Assembly (NCBI RefSeq): GCF_004216895.1
Contig: NZ_SGXE01000002.1
Coordinates: 992,001 to 1,056,000, forward strand
Reading direction: 5' to 3'
Length of the DNA stretch: 64,000 bases
DNA from: Aquimarina brevivitae
GTDB lineage: Bacteria > Bacteroidota > Bacteroidia > Flavobacteriales > Flavobacteriaceae
Notes under the pieces: model-generated
The model's input: only the letters and a program-made list of their open reading frames with translations
Told to the model about the DNA's origin: nothing
Databases searched by the model: none
Shown here: piece by piece, positions 42,315 to 52,291 of the stretch
Numbering within the stretch: position 1 is the stretch's first letter
How the letters are laid out: every line of letters begins with the position of its first letter
Made by a program: the position numbers and the translations under genes

Positions 42315-44642
42315 CTATAACACCTTAAGCTTGGCGAAACGTAATAAAAGTTTTTTTATACCCCCATTTTCGAAATTAATCTCAGCCTTTTTATCCTGTC
42401 CCACTCCTTCTACCTTAAGTACTTTACCTCTTCCAAAACGCATATGTTCTACCACCGTTCCAGGAACAAGATCAGAATCGAATAAATTGGATTTACTAGT
42501 TGCAGCATCATTAGTCGTAGCCGGTCTTAATTTTCGCAGTTTACGCAACTGCTCCTCCGTAGGCTTGTGACTTGTCGGAGGTGTTCCAGAAACTGGCTTT
42601 TTAAGACGTAATTTACTTTTATCTACTTCACCAAATATATCAGAATCAATGAGTGGTTTATAACGATAATCGTCTACAGGTGTCAGGTATTCTAAATAGG
42701 TGTCATCAATCTCCTCTATAAATCGACTGGGTTCGGCATCTACCAATTTACCCCATCGATATCTGGACTGCGTATAAGTCAAATAGGCTTGTTTTTCGGC
42801 TCTGGTAAGCGCTACATAAAATAACCGTCGCTCCTCTTCTAGTTCACTTCGGGTATTCATACTCATCCCCGATGGAAAAAGATCTTCCTCCATACCTACA
42901 ATATACACATACGGAAACTCCAACCCTTTTGCCAGATGTATGGTCATTAATGCTACCCGGTCATCATCGCCTTTATCCTGATCTAAGTCTGTTGCCAGCG
43001 CCACATCTTCTAAAAACTCTGTAAGCGCACCCCTAGCATCAGCCACTTCCTTTTGTCCTTCCACAAAATCACGAATACCATTAAGTAATTCTTCAATATT
43101 TTCAATACGTGCAACCCCCTCTGGTGTGGTATCCTTTTTTAACTCTAAAAGTAATCCTGTTTTCTTAGCTACCATTTCAGCTAAAACGAAGGCATTAGAG
43201 GTTTCATTGGCAATCTGAAAACTTTTGATCATATTCATAAAGTTTTCCAGACGATTTTTGGTAGAGGTATTTATCTTTAAATTGATCCTATCCAGGTTTT
43301 CAATCACCTCAAAAATAGAACGATCATAATGATTGGCTGCTACGATTAATTTATTGACTGTAGTATTCCCAATTCCTCTGGTAGGATAATTGATAACGCG
43401 TTTAAGCGCCTCTTCATCCCTAGGATTAATTACTAATCTGAGATAGGCTAAAACATCTTTTATCTCTTTGCGCTGATAAAAAGAAAGGCCACCATAAATA
43501 CGATATTTGATATCTCGTTTTCTTAGGGCGTCTTCTATAGCTCTAGATTGGGCGTTGGTACGGTATAACACCGCAAAATCACCATTGGGCAATTGATGTT
43601 GCATTTGGTTTTCAAAGATAGAACTGGCAACAAAACGTCCTTCATCCCCATCTGTCAATAATCTATTCACGATGATTTTTGGACCATCATCATTTGCCGT
43701 CCAAACTACCTTATCTAGTTTGGTTTTATTTTTATCAATAACCGAATTAGCGGCTTGCACAATATTCTTTGTAGAGCGATAATTTTGCTCTAATCGATAT
43801 TGTTGTACATTATCATAGTCGCGTTGAAAATTCAGAATGTTATTGATATTAGCACCTCTAAACGCATAAATACTCTGTGCATCATCTCCCACCACACAGA
43901 TATTCTGAAAACGATCCGATAAGGCTCTTACAATAAGATATTGAGAGTGATTGGTATCCTGGTACTCATCAACCAGTATGTATCGAAAACGATCTTGATA
44001 TTTTGATAATACCTCAGGAAATCGATTGAGCAGCTCATTGGTTTTTAATAACAAATCATCAAAATCCATTGCCCCCGCTTTAAAGCAACGATCCACATAG
44101 TTTTGATAAATATCACCTAATCGAGGGCGTTTTGCCATGGCATCAGACTCCATCAATTCAGGATTCTGAAAATAAGCTTTAACCGTTATTAAACTATTTT
44201 TATAAGACGATATTCTAGAGTATACCTGCTTGTATTTATAAATATCCTTATCCAAGCCCATTTCTTTAATGATAGAAGCCACCAAACGTTGAGAGTCCTG
44301 GGTATCATAAATCGTAAAATTAGAAGGGTACCCTAATTTATCCGCTTCAAAACGCAAAATTTTGGCAAATATAGAGTGAAACGTTCCCATCCATAGGTTT
44401 TTTGATTCGCTCGCCCCTACAATATCAGCAATCCGTTTTTTCATTTCTCGGGCTGCCTTATTGGTAAAAGTCAATGCCAATATATTAAAGGGATCTACAC
44501 CTTTATGCATCAAATAGGCTATGCGATAGGTAAGCACTCGGGTTTTTCCGGATCCTGCTCCGGCAATTACAATCATTGGTCCTTCTTTCTGCAATACAGG
44601 CGCTCTTTGGGCATCATTCAATTCAGCTAAATACTCTTCCAA
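42315..44642 (-). CDS. pcrA: UvrD/PcrA-family DNA helicase
   Basis: This 775-residue superfamily 1A helicase has all motifs: Walker A GAGSGKT (28-34), ALTFTNKAA, LVDEYQDTN (Walker B), GDDAQSIYAFRGA, EQNYRST, then TIHLAKGLEF and LFYVALTRAEK near the C-terminal third. The end carries the PcrA-type Tudor-like domain (VPGTVVEHMRFGRGKVL, about 722-775). It is a 3'-5' translocase that strips or unwinds DNA in repair and replication. No promoter consensus was seen in the 178-bp divergent gap upstream. Confidence 0.95.
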   Translation of the reverse strand: MEEYLAELNDAQRAPVLQKEGPMIVIAGAGSGKTRVLTYRIAYLMHKGVDPFNILALTFTNKAAREMKKRIADIVGASESKNLWMGTFHSIFAKILRFEADKLGYPSNFTIYDTQDSQRLVASIIKEMGLDKDIYKYKQVYSRISSYKNSLITVKAYFQNPELMESDAMAKRPRLGDIYQNYVDRCFKAGAMDFDDLLLKTNELLNRFPEVLSKYQDRFRYILVDEYQDTNHSQYLIVRALSDRFQNICVVGDDAQSIYAFRGANINNILNFQRDYDNVQQYRLEQNYRSTKNIVQAANSVIDKNKTKLDKVVWTANDDGPKIIVNRLLTDGDEGRFVASSIFENQMQHQLPNGDFAVLYRTNAQSRAIEDALRKRDIKYRIYGGLSFYQRKEIKDVLAYLRLVINPRDEEALKRVINYPTRGIGNTTVNKLIVAANHYDRSIFEVIENLDRINLKINTSTKNRLENFMNMIKSFQIANETSNAFVLAEMVAKKTGLLLELKKDTTPEGVARIENIEELLNGIRDFVEGQKEVADARGALTEFLEDVALATDLDQDKGDDDRVALMTIHLAKGLEFPYVYIVGMEEDLFPSGMSMNTRSELEEERRLFYVALTRAEKQAYLTYTQSRYRWGKLVDAEPSRFIEEIDDTYLEYLTPVDDYRYKPLIDSDIFGEVDKSKLRLKKPVSGTPPTSHKPTEEQLRKLRKLRPATTNDAATSKSNLFDSDLVPGTVVEHMRFGRGKVLKVEGVGQDKKAEINFENGGIKKLLLRFAKLKVL

Positions 44643-44820
44643 ACTTGTAATATTTTTTAAAGGCGAAATTTACTTATAATCTCAATTTTATTAAACTCTA
44701 ACCCTACATACTTATAAACAAAACATCAACGATACATTTAAATTTATAAAATACGTAAAGTTTTAGTATATTGGCAGTTAGATAAGCCCCACTTATCTTT
44801 CCTTATAATAACCTACTTAT

Positions 44821-47800
44821 ATGAAGAATAGTTACATTCTGTTTCTACTATGCTTGGTGCTATCCAGTACCCTACATTCTCAACACACTGATCAAAAATA
44901 CTGGGAGTTATTGCTGCAAAACAAAAGGGAAGCTGCATTAGAAAATTTCACCAAAAATACTGCTGCCAAAGAAGAACTTACACTCCTTCTATCACACAAA
45001 CTGTTGCGTATGGAAAATGGGATCTTTGCTGTGGAGAAAGATTTTATTCAACAATTAAGCAGCTTTACCGATTTTGAGTATTACTTATATGCATTTTGGA
45101 ATAAACCTTTTGTATTTAGCGATTACTTAGAATCCGGATTTACAAAAGAAACTAAAAATAGGGCGTTAGCGATAGACCCCTCTACAATACAGGATAAAAC
45201 CGTAAAAGAAGCCTTGACCTATCTTAAGTCTATTATCGCTAGAGATGCCAACGACTGGGAAACCTATTACGCTTTACAGCAACAAATGTCTGCCATCAAA
45301 GAATGGCAATTTTGTGGCGTATTCGAAAATTTAAATAAAAGTGGATTGGATATCCCCTATCCACCAGAGTCGATTGCCAAAAGCACTCCACAGTTTGACA
45401 CTAATGGCAATGGATATGTAAATTGGTATAATGCACCACATAGCAATACAGAAGGATACCAGTTTTTTAGTAACCACTCCGAATACGGCCACGGGGTCAA
45501 TTATGCACAAACCTTTATATCTAATCCCAACGAGCAGAAAGTAGTACTCCGCATCGGAAACTCGGGAAAGTTTAAACTATGGCTAAATGACGTTGAAATT
45601 TACAGCAATAACAAAGATGTAACAACCGACCTGGACGCTTATAATGTAGCTGTCAATTTACCAAAAGGGACAAACAGATTGTTAATCAAAAATGCAGAAA
45701 GCAACAGTGAGAGCTATTTTATGGTTCGAATTACTGACACCCTCTGTAATCCAATTACGAATCTTAGCTATACCACTGCTTATAAAGAATATAACAAAAG
45801 TTCTGTAGCGCAAATAGATCCAAAACCATTAGATCATAGCATTGAGCGATTTTTTAAAAACAAACTGGCTCAGAATCCTAATGACTTTTTTCATAGATAT
45901 GCGTTAATTTTAACCTACTTGAGAAATTCAAAATTTGAAGAAGCCAAAGGGTTAATAACACCGCTACAGGCCGATTATCCAAAGAGTTCATTGCTCCGAA
46001 ATTTATTGATCATCTGCTATCAGCTTGAGGAAGAATATACTACCGTACAGGAACTGCGAAAAAATATGGAGTTGGATGATGAAAACTATTATTTATCCAT
46101 TTTGTATCAATTTCAGGATCAATCCAAATTATCTCATATGGATATTAATGAATTGGAAGAGTTCTTAAACAAATTAGCTAATGCCACAGATCAATATATT
46201 CTTAAGGAATCTGCCAAAATTCTATTATCACTAAGAAAATCAGATCGAGAAACTGCTAAGAAAGAGCTAACCAGCATTATTAAGAAAGCTAAAGAACAGC
46301 AATGGATCAAAATGCTGACCACCTATGGCACTTTATATACTATCATACATAATGATAAACAAAAAGAAAAAGAGTTATTAGAGTACATCACAAATAACTA
46401 CCTAAGCTATAGCACCTTATTAAAACTGGTTAAGTTTTATAATAAATCGGGCGAAGAGGATAAGGCAACTGCCCTTTTACAAAATTTTCAAAATAATATT
46501 CCCGGTGATAATTACGCCCTTATTGATCTTATTGCGCAGTTACAAAAGCATAATCAATACAAAGCTTCACTACACTACATTGAGCTTGCCTTACAAAACT
46601 ACCCATACTCCTCTATGTTATTTAAACAAAAAGGAGATGCTTTATTACAATTGCAAAAGAAGAATGAGGCATTACAAGCTTACAAAACCGCTCTTGGGTT
46701 TAATAGTAATAACAGATCACTACGCAATAAAATTAGTGATTTAACCAATGAAAAAGACATTATAGAATCCTATGTTACAAATGATGTTTATTCTTATATA
46801 GAAATCAATCGTAACAAAAACATCTCCAATAACCACGGCTTTACCATTTTATTAGATGAAGCTGTTACCTTACTATATCCAGAAAGTGGTGGGAAATCGA
46901 AACATACCTATATGTATGAAATTACAGCTAATGCTGGAGTAGAAAATTTTAAAGAATATGATCTGGGACTCACAGGCGGCTACAGTATTGTAAAATCCGA
47001 AATCGTTAAACCTAATGGGTCTATTGTACCTGCAGAGCGAAGTGGTTCTAATTTTGTATTTAATGGACTATCCGTTGGTGATGTAGTACTCATCAGTTAT
47101 GAGTCATATTTTGGAGGAAGTGGACGCTTTTATCGTGATTTTGTAGATTATTATCAATTTGATTCTTTTCACCCTTGTTTAAAAACTAAATATATCTTAA
47201 TTGCCCCACAGGATAAAAAAATTAAATATAAGGTAACGAATGGTGAACTTTCCTTTACCAAAGAGCAAGAAGGAGATCAGCTAATTTATCAATGGAGCTT
47301 AGATAATAGCAGTACGCTAAGTCAGCAAGAGTATTTTATGCCTCAGGATGTGGATATAGCACGATATCTTCATATCAGCACCATAGAGAGTTGGAATGAG
47401 ATCGCATTTTGGTATTCAGATTTAGTGCGTTCCCAAATGGAAAGTAATCCTACAGTAGAAAAAACATTTGCCTCCATTTTTCCATCGGGAATTAAAAACC
47501 TATCTAAAAATGAAATAGCCAAACGTATCTATTATTATATCATGGATAACTTTAACTATAGCTATGTAAGTTTTAGACAAAGTGGGTACATTCCTCAAAA
47601 ACCCTCAAAAACCATTTCCAGTAAACTTGGAGATTGTAAAGATTTTTCCACGCTTTTTGTTACACTAGCCGAAAAAGCTGGCTTAGATGCTAATCTAGTT
47701 TTGATCCTCACCTCCGATAATGGGGAACAATCTTTGGTGTTGCCGAGTCAAAATTTTAACCATTGTATTGTAAAAGTCAAGTTAGATCAAGGCGATCAGT

Positions 47801-48588
47801 TTTTAGAACTTACAGATAAAAATCTTCCCTATAAATCACTACCAGTGTCTTTGGAGAATGCTACGGCCTTAGAAATTCCATTTATGACTACCAATAACAA
47901 GGACACTTATGAGTTGTTTAAACTAAATAAAATAAATAAAACACCTTCAGTGTATAAGAATAATGTCAATATGATGGTCAATACGGATAAGCAAAAAATT
48001 GAAGTATCTAGTAGTTTTGAAGGCGCTATCACTTCTTACTATAAAGGTGTATTTGCAGAACCAAATTATGATGTCGTAAAAAAGACCATCTTCGAAAATT
48101 TTTCAAATACATTAGGATCTCAAATCAAAATTGACACCATTTATAATATCAATAAAGACATTAAACAATCGAATCTAAAGTTTTCGACTGCGATCACAGC
48201 AAATGAGAAAATAAATAAAATAGGAAAGACAAAAATTATTCAAATCCCTAATATTTCTTCGGCCTACAGCACTCACATTATCAATGAAGAGGAACGCAAA
48301 TATCCAATTGTATATAATAAATATGAAAATGTAGACCGTTACATAACCGAATATGATATTTACATTGAAAAATCACAGCGATTTACGGAAATTCCAAAGA
48401 ATCAAAGTTTAAGTTTTAAAAAACATCACTATTCTATCAATTACGAGTTGGTTAATGATAATCACCTTAAAGTTATGATCAATGCAGTAACCGATAAAGA
48501 AAACATTTTACCCCAGGAGTACCCTGAATTTAAAAGTTTTGTTTCTGCTGTATTGGAGGCTAAAGAAGCTTTTATCGGTTATGAATAA
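44821..48588 (+). CDS. Large TPR-DUF3857-transglutaminase protein
   Basis: This 1255-residue protein has a signal peptide (cleavage near LHSQ, residue 21), then a jelly-roll-like domain (about 195-315, with FKLWLNDVEIYS). Helical TPR-like repeats follow (about 340-640, with YPYSSMLFKQKGDALLQLQ), then a DUF3857 beta domain (about 665-850) and a transglutaminase-like domain. The last has a full triad: Cys939 in GDCKDF, His981 in FNHCIV and Asp999 in LTDKN. A beta domain ends the chain. It is probably periplasmic; the activity is peptidase or transglutaminase of unknown target. Confidence 0.88.
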   Translation: MKNSYILFLLCLVLSSTLHSQHTDQKYWELLLQNKREAALENFTKNTAAKEELTLLLSHKLLRMENGIFAVEKDFIQQLSSFTDFEYYLYAFWNKPFVFSDYLESGFTKETKNRALAIDPSTIQDKTVKEALTYLKSIIARDANDWETYYALQQQMSAIKEWQFCGVFENLNKSGLDIPYPPESIAKSTPQFDTNGNGYVNWYNAPHSNTEGYQFFSNHSEYGHGVNYAQTFISNPNEQKVVLRIGNSGKFKLWLNDVEIYSNNKDVTTDLDAYNVAVNLPKGTNRLLIKNAESNSESYFMVRITDTLCNPITNLSYTTAYKEYNKSSVAQIDPKPLDHSIERFFKNKLAQNPNDFFHRYALILTYLRNSKFEEAKGLITPLQADYPKSSLLRNLLIICYQLEEEYTTVQELRKNMELDDENYYLSILYQFQDQSKLSHMDINELEEFLNKLANATDQYILKESAKILLSLRKSDRETAKKELTSIIKKAKEQQWIKMLTTYGTLYTIIHNDKQKEKELLEYITNNYLSYSTLLKLVKFYNKSGEEDKATALLQNFQNNIPGDNYALIDLIAQLQKHNQYKASLHYIELALQNYPYSSMLFKQKGDALLQLQKKNEALQAYKTALGFNSNNRSLRNKISDLTNEKDIIESYVTNDVYSYIEINRNKNISNNHGFTILLDEAVTLLYPESGGKSKHTYMYEITANAGVENFKEYDLGLTGGYSIVKSEIVKPNGSIVPAERSGSNFVFNGLSVGDVVLISYESYFGGSGRFYRDFVDYYQFDSFHPCLKTKYILIAPQDKKIKYKVTNGELSFTKEQEGDQLIYQWSLDNSSTLSQQEYFMPQDVDIARYLHISTIESWNEIAFWYSDLVRSQMESNPTVEKTFASIFPSGIKNLSKNEIAKRIYYYIMDNFNYSYVSFRQSGYIPQKPSKTISSKLGDCKDFSTLFVTLAEKAGLDANLVLILTSDNGEQSLVLPSQNFNHCIVKVKLDQGDQFLELTDKNLPYKSLPVSLENATALEIPFMTTNNKDTYELFKLNKINKTPSVYKNNVNMMVNTDKQKIEVSSSFEGAITSYYKGVFAEPNYDVVKKTIFENFSNTLGSQIKIDTIYNINKDIKQSNLKFSTAITANEKINKIGKTKIIQIPNISSAYSTHIINEEERKYPIVYNKYENVDRYITEYDIYIEKSQRFTEIPKNQSLSFKKHHYSINYELVNDNHLKVMINAVTDKENILPQEYPEFKSFVSAVLEAKEAFIGYE

Positions 48589-48729
48589 AGAATTTTCTTA
48601 CAATTAAATAATTTTATTGAAAAAATATCAGTTTAAAAGTTAATTATTTAGATAAAAAGCATTATATTTAAACAGCTAATTAAGAGTCAAGATTACTACA
48701 ATCTTTTTATCAAATAAACTTTACTTGTT

Positions 48730-49020
48730 ATGGCCCCAAATAAAATCAACGTACAGACTGTAAAAAAAGAATCCATTAAATCGCTTTCCTTTCCTAAAGA
48801 AGAAGTACTCGAAAAAAGAAAAGATCAGATTGATCGCTTCCTAGAGCTACAACGTGCACTTTCATTGGGTAATCTAGAACGACAAAAAGTAAAAATCATT
48901 TTTGTAGATAGCGAAGGATTTAAAAAAGTTGAAACTACCATTTGGGGAATCACAGACAAAGAAGTGATTTTAAAACAAGCGACGATTATTCCTTTAGAAC
49001 GAATTATTAGTATTTCCTAA
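48730..49020 (+). CDS. Small conserved-looking protein with beta-barrel C-terminus
   Basis: This 96-residue protein has a helical, charged N-terminal half (KEEVLEKRKDQIDRFLELQ) and a C-terminal part made of short strands (KVKIIFVDSEGFKKVETTIW, then ITDKEVILKQATIIPLERI). The second half resembles small SH3- or WYL-like folds. It has no signal or membrane segment. Function unknown. A strong terminator follows 28 bases after the stop, so it is probably a single-gene transcript. Confidence 0.75.
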   Translation: MAPNKINVQTVKKESIKSLSFPKEEVLEKRKDQIDRFLELQRALSLGNLERQKVKIIFVDSEGFKKVETTIWGITDKEVILKQATIIPLERIISIS

Positions 49021-49048
49021 TCCATTGTGCTTAACTAACGTAAATGTA

Positions 49049-49075
49049 AACTCCTTTTTGAAGAGGAGTTTTTTT
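49049..49075 (+). terminator. Intrinsic terminator
   Basis: AACTCCT (49049-49055) pairs with AGGAGTT (49064-49070) across an 8-base loop and runs straight into seven T residues. It follows the 48730-49020 gene by 28 bases and is the clearest intrinsic terminator in the window. Confidence 0.88.
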
Positions 49076-49159
49076 ATGAAAACAGTTACAATAAACCCAA
49101 CTATTCATCGTTCTGTAGACACTATACTCCCCCTTATAGACTAACTTTAACCGAATCTA

Positions 49160-51529
49160 ATGAAATTTTTAGTAACCATTTCTAGTTTCCTTATGGTGTT
49201 AACACTGTGCACCAGCAAATTATACGCTCAGGATACCAACGACTTTATCATCACAGACAACATTCCTGCTTTTTTACAACAGTTGCAAACTGCAAAGCAA
49301 TCGACTTTTTCGCTTCAACTTGCTAAACATAATGCGTTAACTATAAAAGTAAATCGTATAAACAATTCAGAGCAACCAGAGCTTGAAATTTTAGGTAACC
49401 TACTTAATGAACCACAATCTACCTTTACGCTTACAGCTTTAAATAACCAGGTTGCAGGTAATTTAATAATTACAAAAACTAAAGAAGCTTATGAGCTCTA
49501 TACGACCAAAGATGGTGTTTTACGTGCCACTAAAACAAGTATTGATAAAATCTTATGTGTAGATTTTGAAGCCATTACTACTAAAAATGATGATAAGGGG
49601 ACAACATTTTCAAAAATGGCTCCCCAATTAGAGAGTTTACCAGGAGCACCCGGTATTATTTATCTCGATTTTGACGGAGAGTTGGTCACAGGAACCAGTT
49701 GGTTAGGTGGCGCTACAATCGATGCGCAATCGCCTAACTTTTCGGATCAAAAGATTATAGAAGTTTGGAAAATAATGGCAGAAGATTTTAGACCTTTTAA
49801 TCTAAATGTTACCACCAATAGAGCCTTATACGATGCTGCGCCATCCAATCGAAGAATGATGTGTATTTTTACGCCTACCAAAGATGCCGCACCGAATTCT
49901 GGTGGTGTTGCTTATATCGGTTCTTTTGCTTCTAATCGAGACAACCCGTGTTGGGTATATAATTTATCTACCAGAGCTGCTGGCGAAACAGGTTCGCACG
50001 AAATTGGGCATACCCTTAGACTATTGCACGATGGTAAGGGCGAAACCACCTATTATTCTGGTCATGCGGATTGGAGCCCTATTATGGGTTGGAGCGCTAG
50101 TAAACCGATTGGACACTGGAGTCTTGGTGAATATACAGGCGCTACGAATGATGAAGATGACGTTGCTATCATCGCAGCAAATCCAGGTGTTGGATTTCAA
50201 AATGATGATCATGCGGACACCTATGAAAACGCCACCCCAATACTAGTTGATGGAAATGGAAACGTTAGTGCATCACAGAATTTTGGATTGATCAGTCAAC
50301 GAACGGATAAAGACTATTTTTCTTTTACTATTGAAACGGGCGAGGTTCAATTTTCTATTAATCCCGACCCAGATTATCCTAATCTAAAAATACAAGCTGT
50401 AGTGTTAAACGCCATTGGCGAAACTGTTACTACTTCTACCGAATCGGGTATGGGTGCAACCATAAATACACAACTCACTGAAGGTAATTATTATCTAGAA
50501 ATTGATGGTATCGGTGATGGTTCCAACCCTTCTACGGGTTATAGTGATTACTCATCTTTAGGTAATTATTCGATCAGCGGTAGTTATATCCCAGGAGATA
50601 ACTTACAACCTCCTGTTGTTAATTTCGAAGCCAGTACGGATTGTAATATCGTTAGCTTCAGAAGTACCACCGCAAATACAGTTAACACCTACCTTTGGGA
50701 TTTTGGTGACGGGACTACCTCTAACGTCTCAGACCCTGTACATACTTACAACCAAAGTGGTACCTATACTGTAAGCTTAACAGCAACTAATACTGTTGGA
50801 TCGGACAGTAGACAAAAAGCAAACTTTATTACCATTACCCTTCCCTCTCAGCCTGTAGGCGAAGATCAAAATATATGTGCTGGGGAATCATTGGAGCTCA
50901 ACGTGTCAGGCAGTGATGCCTACAGATGGTACACCGTAGCACAGGGTGGCACTAGTATGGCTAGTGGAGCTAGTTTTGAAACCCCACAACTGACCACCAC
51001 CACTACCTATTATGTTGAGGGTGTTGCCGGTGACTGTGTTACCGCCAATAGAACAGCGGTCACTGTTGTTGTTGATGAACTTCCGCAGCAACCCGTTGTT
51101 ACAATAAATGATGGTCGTTTTTTAACGGCGGATGGCGCTTACGACTCTTATCAATGGTATCTTGATGACGAACCTATTATTGGTGCCACTGCACAGCGTC
51201 ATTTACCTGAAGCAGTAGGAAACTACAGTGTTGAAGTATTTAACGAGTCCGATTGCACCAATATTTCTGAATCGTTTGCAGTAGACTTGTCACAACTTAA
51301 TGCGAGCCAAGGATCTAGTATTTTTGTGTTTTACCCTAATCCCACCACCAACGATTTACATATAGATGGTTTATCACAAAAAGATATCAATCTTAGAATT
51401 GTCAACACTTACGGTCAAATTGTATACGAAGATGTACCTAATGCAACTGTTCCTGTTGAAGGATTGAATAGAGGACTCTACATATTACTAATCAATAACA
51501 AAATCGTAGGGAAGTTTATCAAACAGTAA
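49160..51529 (+). CDS. Secreted metzincin-type protease with PKD and T9SS domains
   Basis: This 789-residue protein has a signal peptide (cleavage near LYAQ, residue 24), a propeptide, and a zinc metalloprotease domain (about 160-340). The domain has HEIGHTLRLLH (His280, Glu281, His284, His290) and a Met-turn SPIMGWS, so it is metzincin-like. A beta domain follows (about 350-475), then a PKD domain (about 485-560, YLWDFGDGTTSN), an Ig-like region, and a C-terminal T9SS type A sorting domain (about 720-789, starting FYPNPTTNDLHI). It should be exported to the surface or medium and degrade protein. Confidence 0.92.
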   Translation: MKFLVTISSFLMVLTLCTSKLYAQDTNDFIITDNIPAFLQQLQTAKQSTFSLQLAKHNALTIKVNRINNSEQPELEILGNLLNEPQSTFTLTALNNQVAGNLIITKTKEAYELYTTKDGVLRATKTSIDKILCVDFEAITTKNDDKGTTFSKMAPQLESLPGAPGIIYLDFDGELVTGTSWLGGATIDAQSPNFSDQKIIEVWKIMAEDFRPFNLNVTTNRALYDAAPSNRRMMCIFTPTKDAAPNSGGVAYIGSFASNRDNPCWVYNLSTRAAGETGSHEIGHTLRLLHDGKGETTYYSGHADWSPIMGWSASKPIGHWSLGEYTGATNDEDDVAIIAANPGVGFQNDDHADTYENATPILVDGNGNVSASQNFGLISQRTDKDYFSFTIETGEVQFSINPDPDYPNLKIQAVVLNAIGETVTTSTESGMGATINTQLTEGNYYLEIDGIGDGSNPSTGYSDYSSLGNYSISGSYIPGDNLQPPVVNFEASTDCNIVSFRSTTANTVNTYLWDFGDGTTSNVSDPVHTYNQSGTYTVSLTATNTVGSDSRQKANFITITLPSQPVGEDQNICAGESLELNVSGSDAYRWYTVAQGGTSMASGASFETPQLTTTTTYYVEGVAGDCVTANRTAVTVVVDELPQQPVVTINDGRFLTADGAYDSYQWYLDDEPIIGATAQRHLPEAVGNYSVEVFNESDCTNISESFAVDLSQLNASQGSSIFVFYPNPTTNDLHIDGLSQKDINLRIVNTYGQIVYEDVPNATVPVEGLNRGLYILLINNKIVGKFIKQ

Positions 51530-51638
51530 AATACATTACTTAAAATAAGTTATTGTACAACAAAACATTAGCCCGATCAGATCTTTTCAAGTTGTTATTT
51601 AGTTTTCTGTTAACGGTTTTTTTAAATATCTTAGGAAC

Positions 51639-51662
51639 ATAAAATCTAGAATTAGATTTTAT
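51639..51662. promoter_or_regulatory. Perfect 10-bp-arm palindrome
   Basis: ATAAAATCTA (51639-51648) and TAGATTTTAT (51653-51662) are exact inverted copies around GAAT. It lies 110 bases after the protease stop and 60 bases before the DsrE-like gene. No T run follows, so it may be an operator for the downstream genes rather than a terminator. Confidence 0.45.
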
Positions 51663-51722
51663 AAAAAGCAAATGTTGACCTAATGCCAGGTTAACCTTAC
51701 TTAAGTAATTAAATAAAAACGT

Positions 51723-52259
51723 TTGAAAACTATATCTTTTTTGGTTCTGGGGCTAGCTGTAGTAGGCTTTATGTATGGACAACAAAAAACGCCAGGTAAA
51801 GTAATTACTGAGTTCGGGGCAACCTATACTGTTAATAACCCTGATTTTAAAACAAATACCGAACACAATTTTAAGGTTGTCTTTGATGTAGGAAGATCCT
51901 TCGAAGATGCTACCAAGGTGAACCCATTACTAGAAACGGCTGCTCGTTTTATCAACATGCATGCTGCTGCCGGAGTACCTTTACAACACATTAAGGTAGC
52001 ACTGGTGGTGCACGGAAATGCCGCTAATGACTTACTAAACGATAATGCTTATGCTGTTCAACATGGGGGTTCTAACCCAAACACACCCCTATTAAAAGCT
52101 TTGGCAGAACAAAACGTGCAGCTCATATTATGTGGTCAAACCGCTAATTATCGAAAGCTTACAAAAGAACAATTAGTACCTGATATACGTATTGCATTAT
52201 CCGCTATGACAGCCTTAGTGCAATTACAAAACGATGGTTATCGTTTAATTCATTTTTAA
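51723..52259 (+). CDS. Secreted DsrE-family protein, TTG start
   Basis: This 178-residue protein starts with TTG; that codon is the first residue of a normal signal peptide (cleavage after MYGQ, residue 20), which supports it. The mature part has the DsrE/DsrF-like Rossmann-type pattern: NFKVVFDVGRS, a helix, IKVALVVHGNAANDLL, VQLILCGQTAN with one Cys, and a closing helix with MTALVQLQNDGY. Cytoplasmic relatives carry sulfur; this one is exported. It lies 32 bp before the M20D amidohydrolase, probably in one operon. Confidence 0.82.
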   Translation: MKTISFLVLGLAVVGFMYGQQKTPGKVITEFGATYTVNNPDFKTNTEHNFKVVFDVGRSFEDATKVNPLLETAARFINMHAAAGVPLQHIKVALVVHGNAANDLLNDNAYAVQHGGSNPNTPLLKALAEQNVQLILCGQTANYRKLTKEQLVPDIRIALSAMTALVQLQNDGYRLIHF

Positions 52260-52291
52260 TATAAAACATAATTCAATTTAATACTCATACA

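Noticed and set aside
42202..42570. 122-codon plus-strand frame across the YciO and PcrA gene ends
   Set aside because: It overlaps the coding ends of two confident minus-strand genes and has low-complexity Ser/Leu content.
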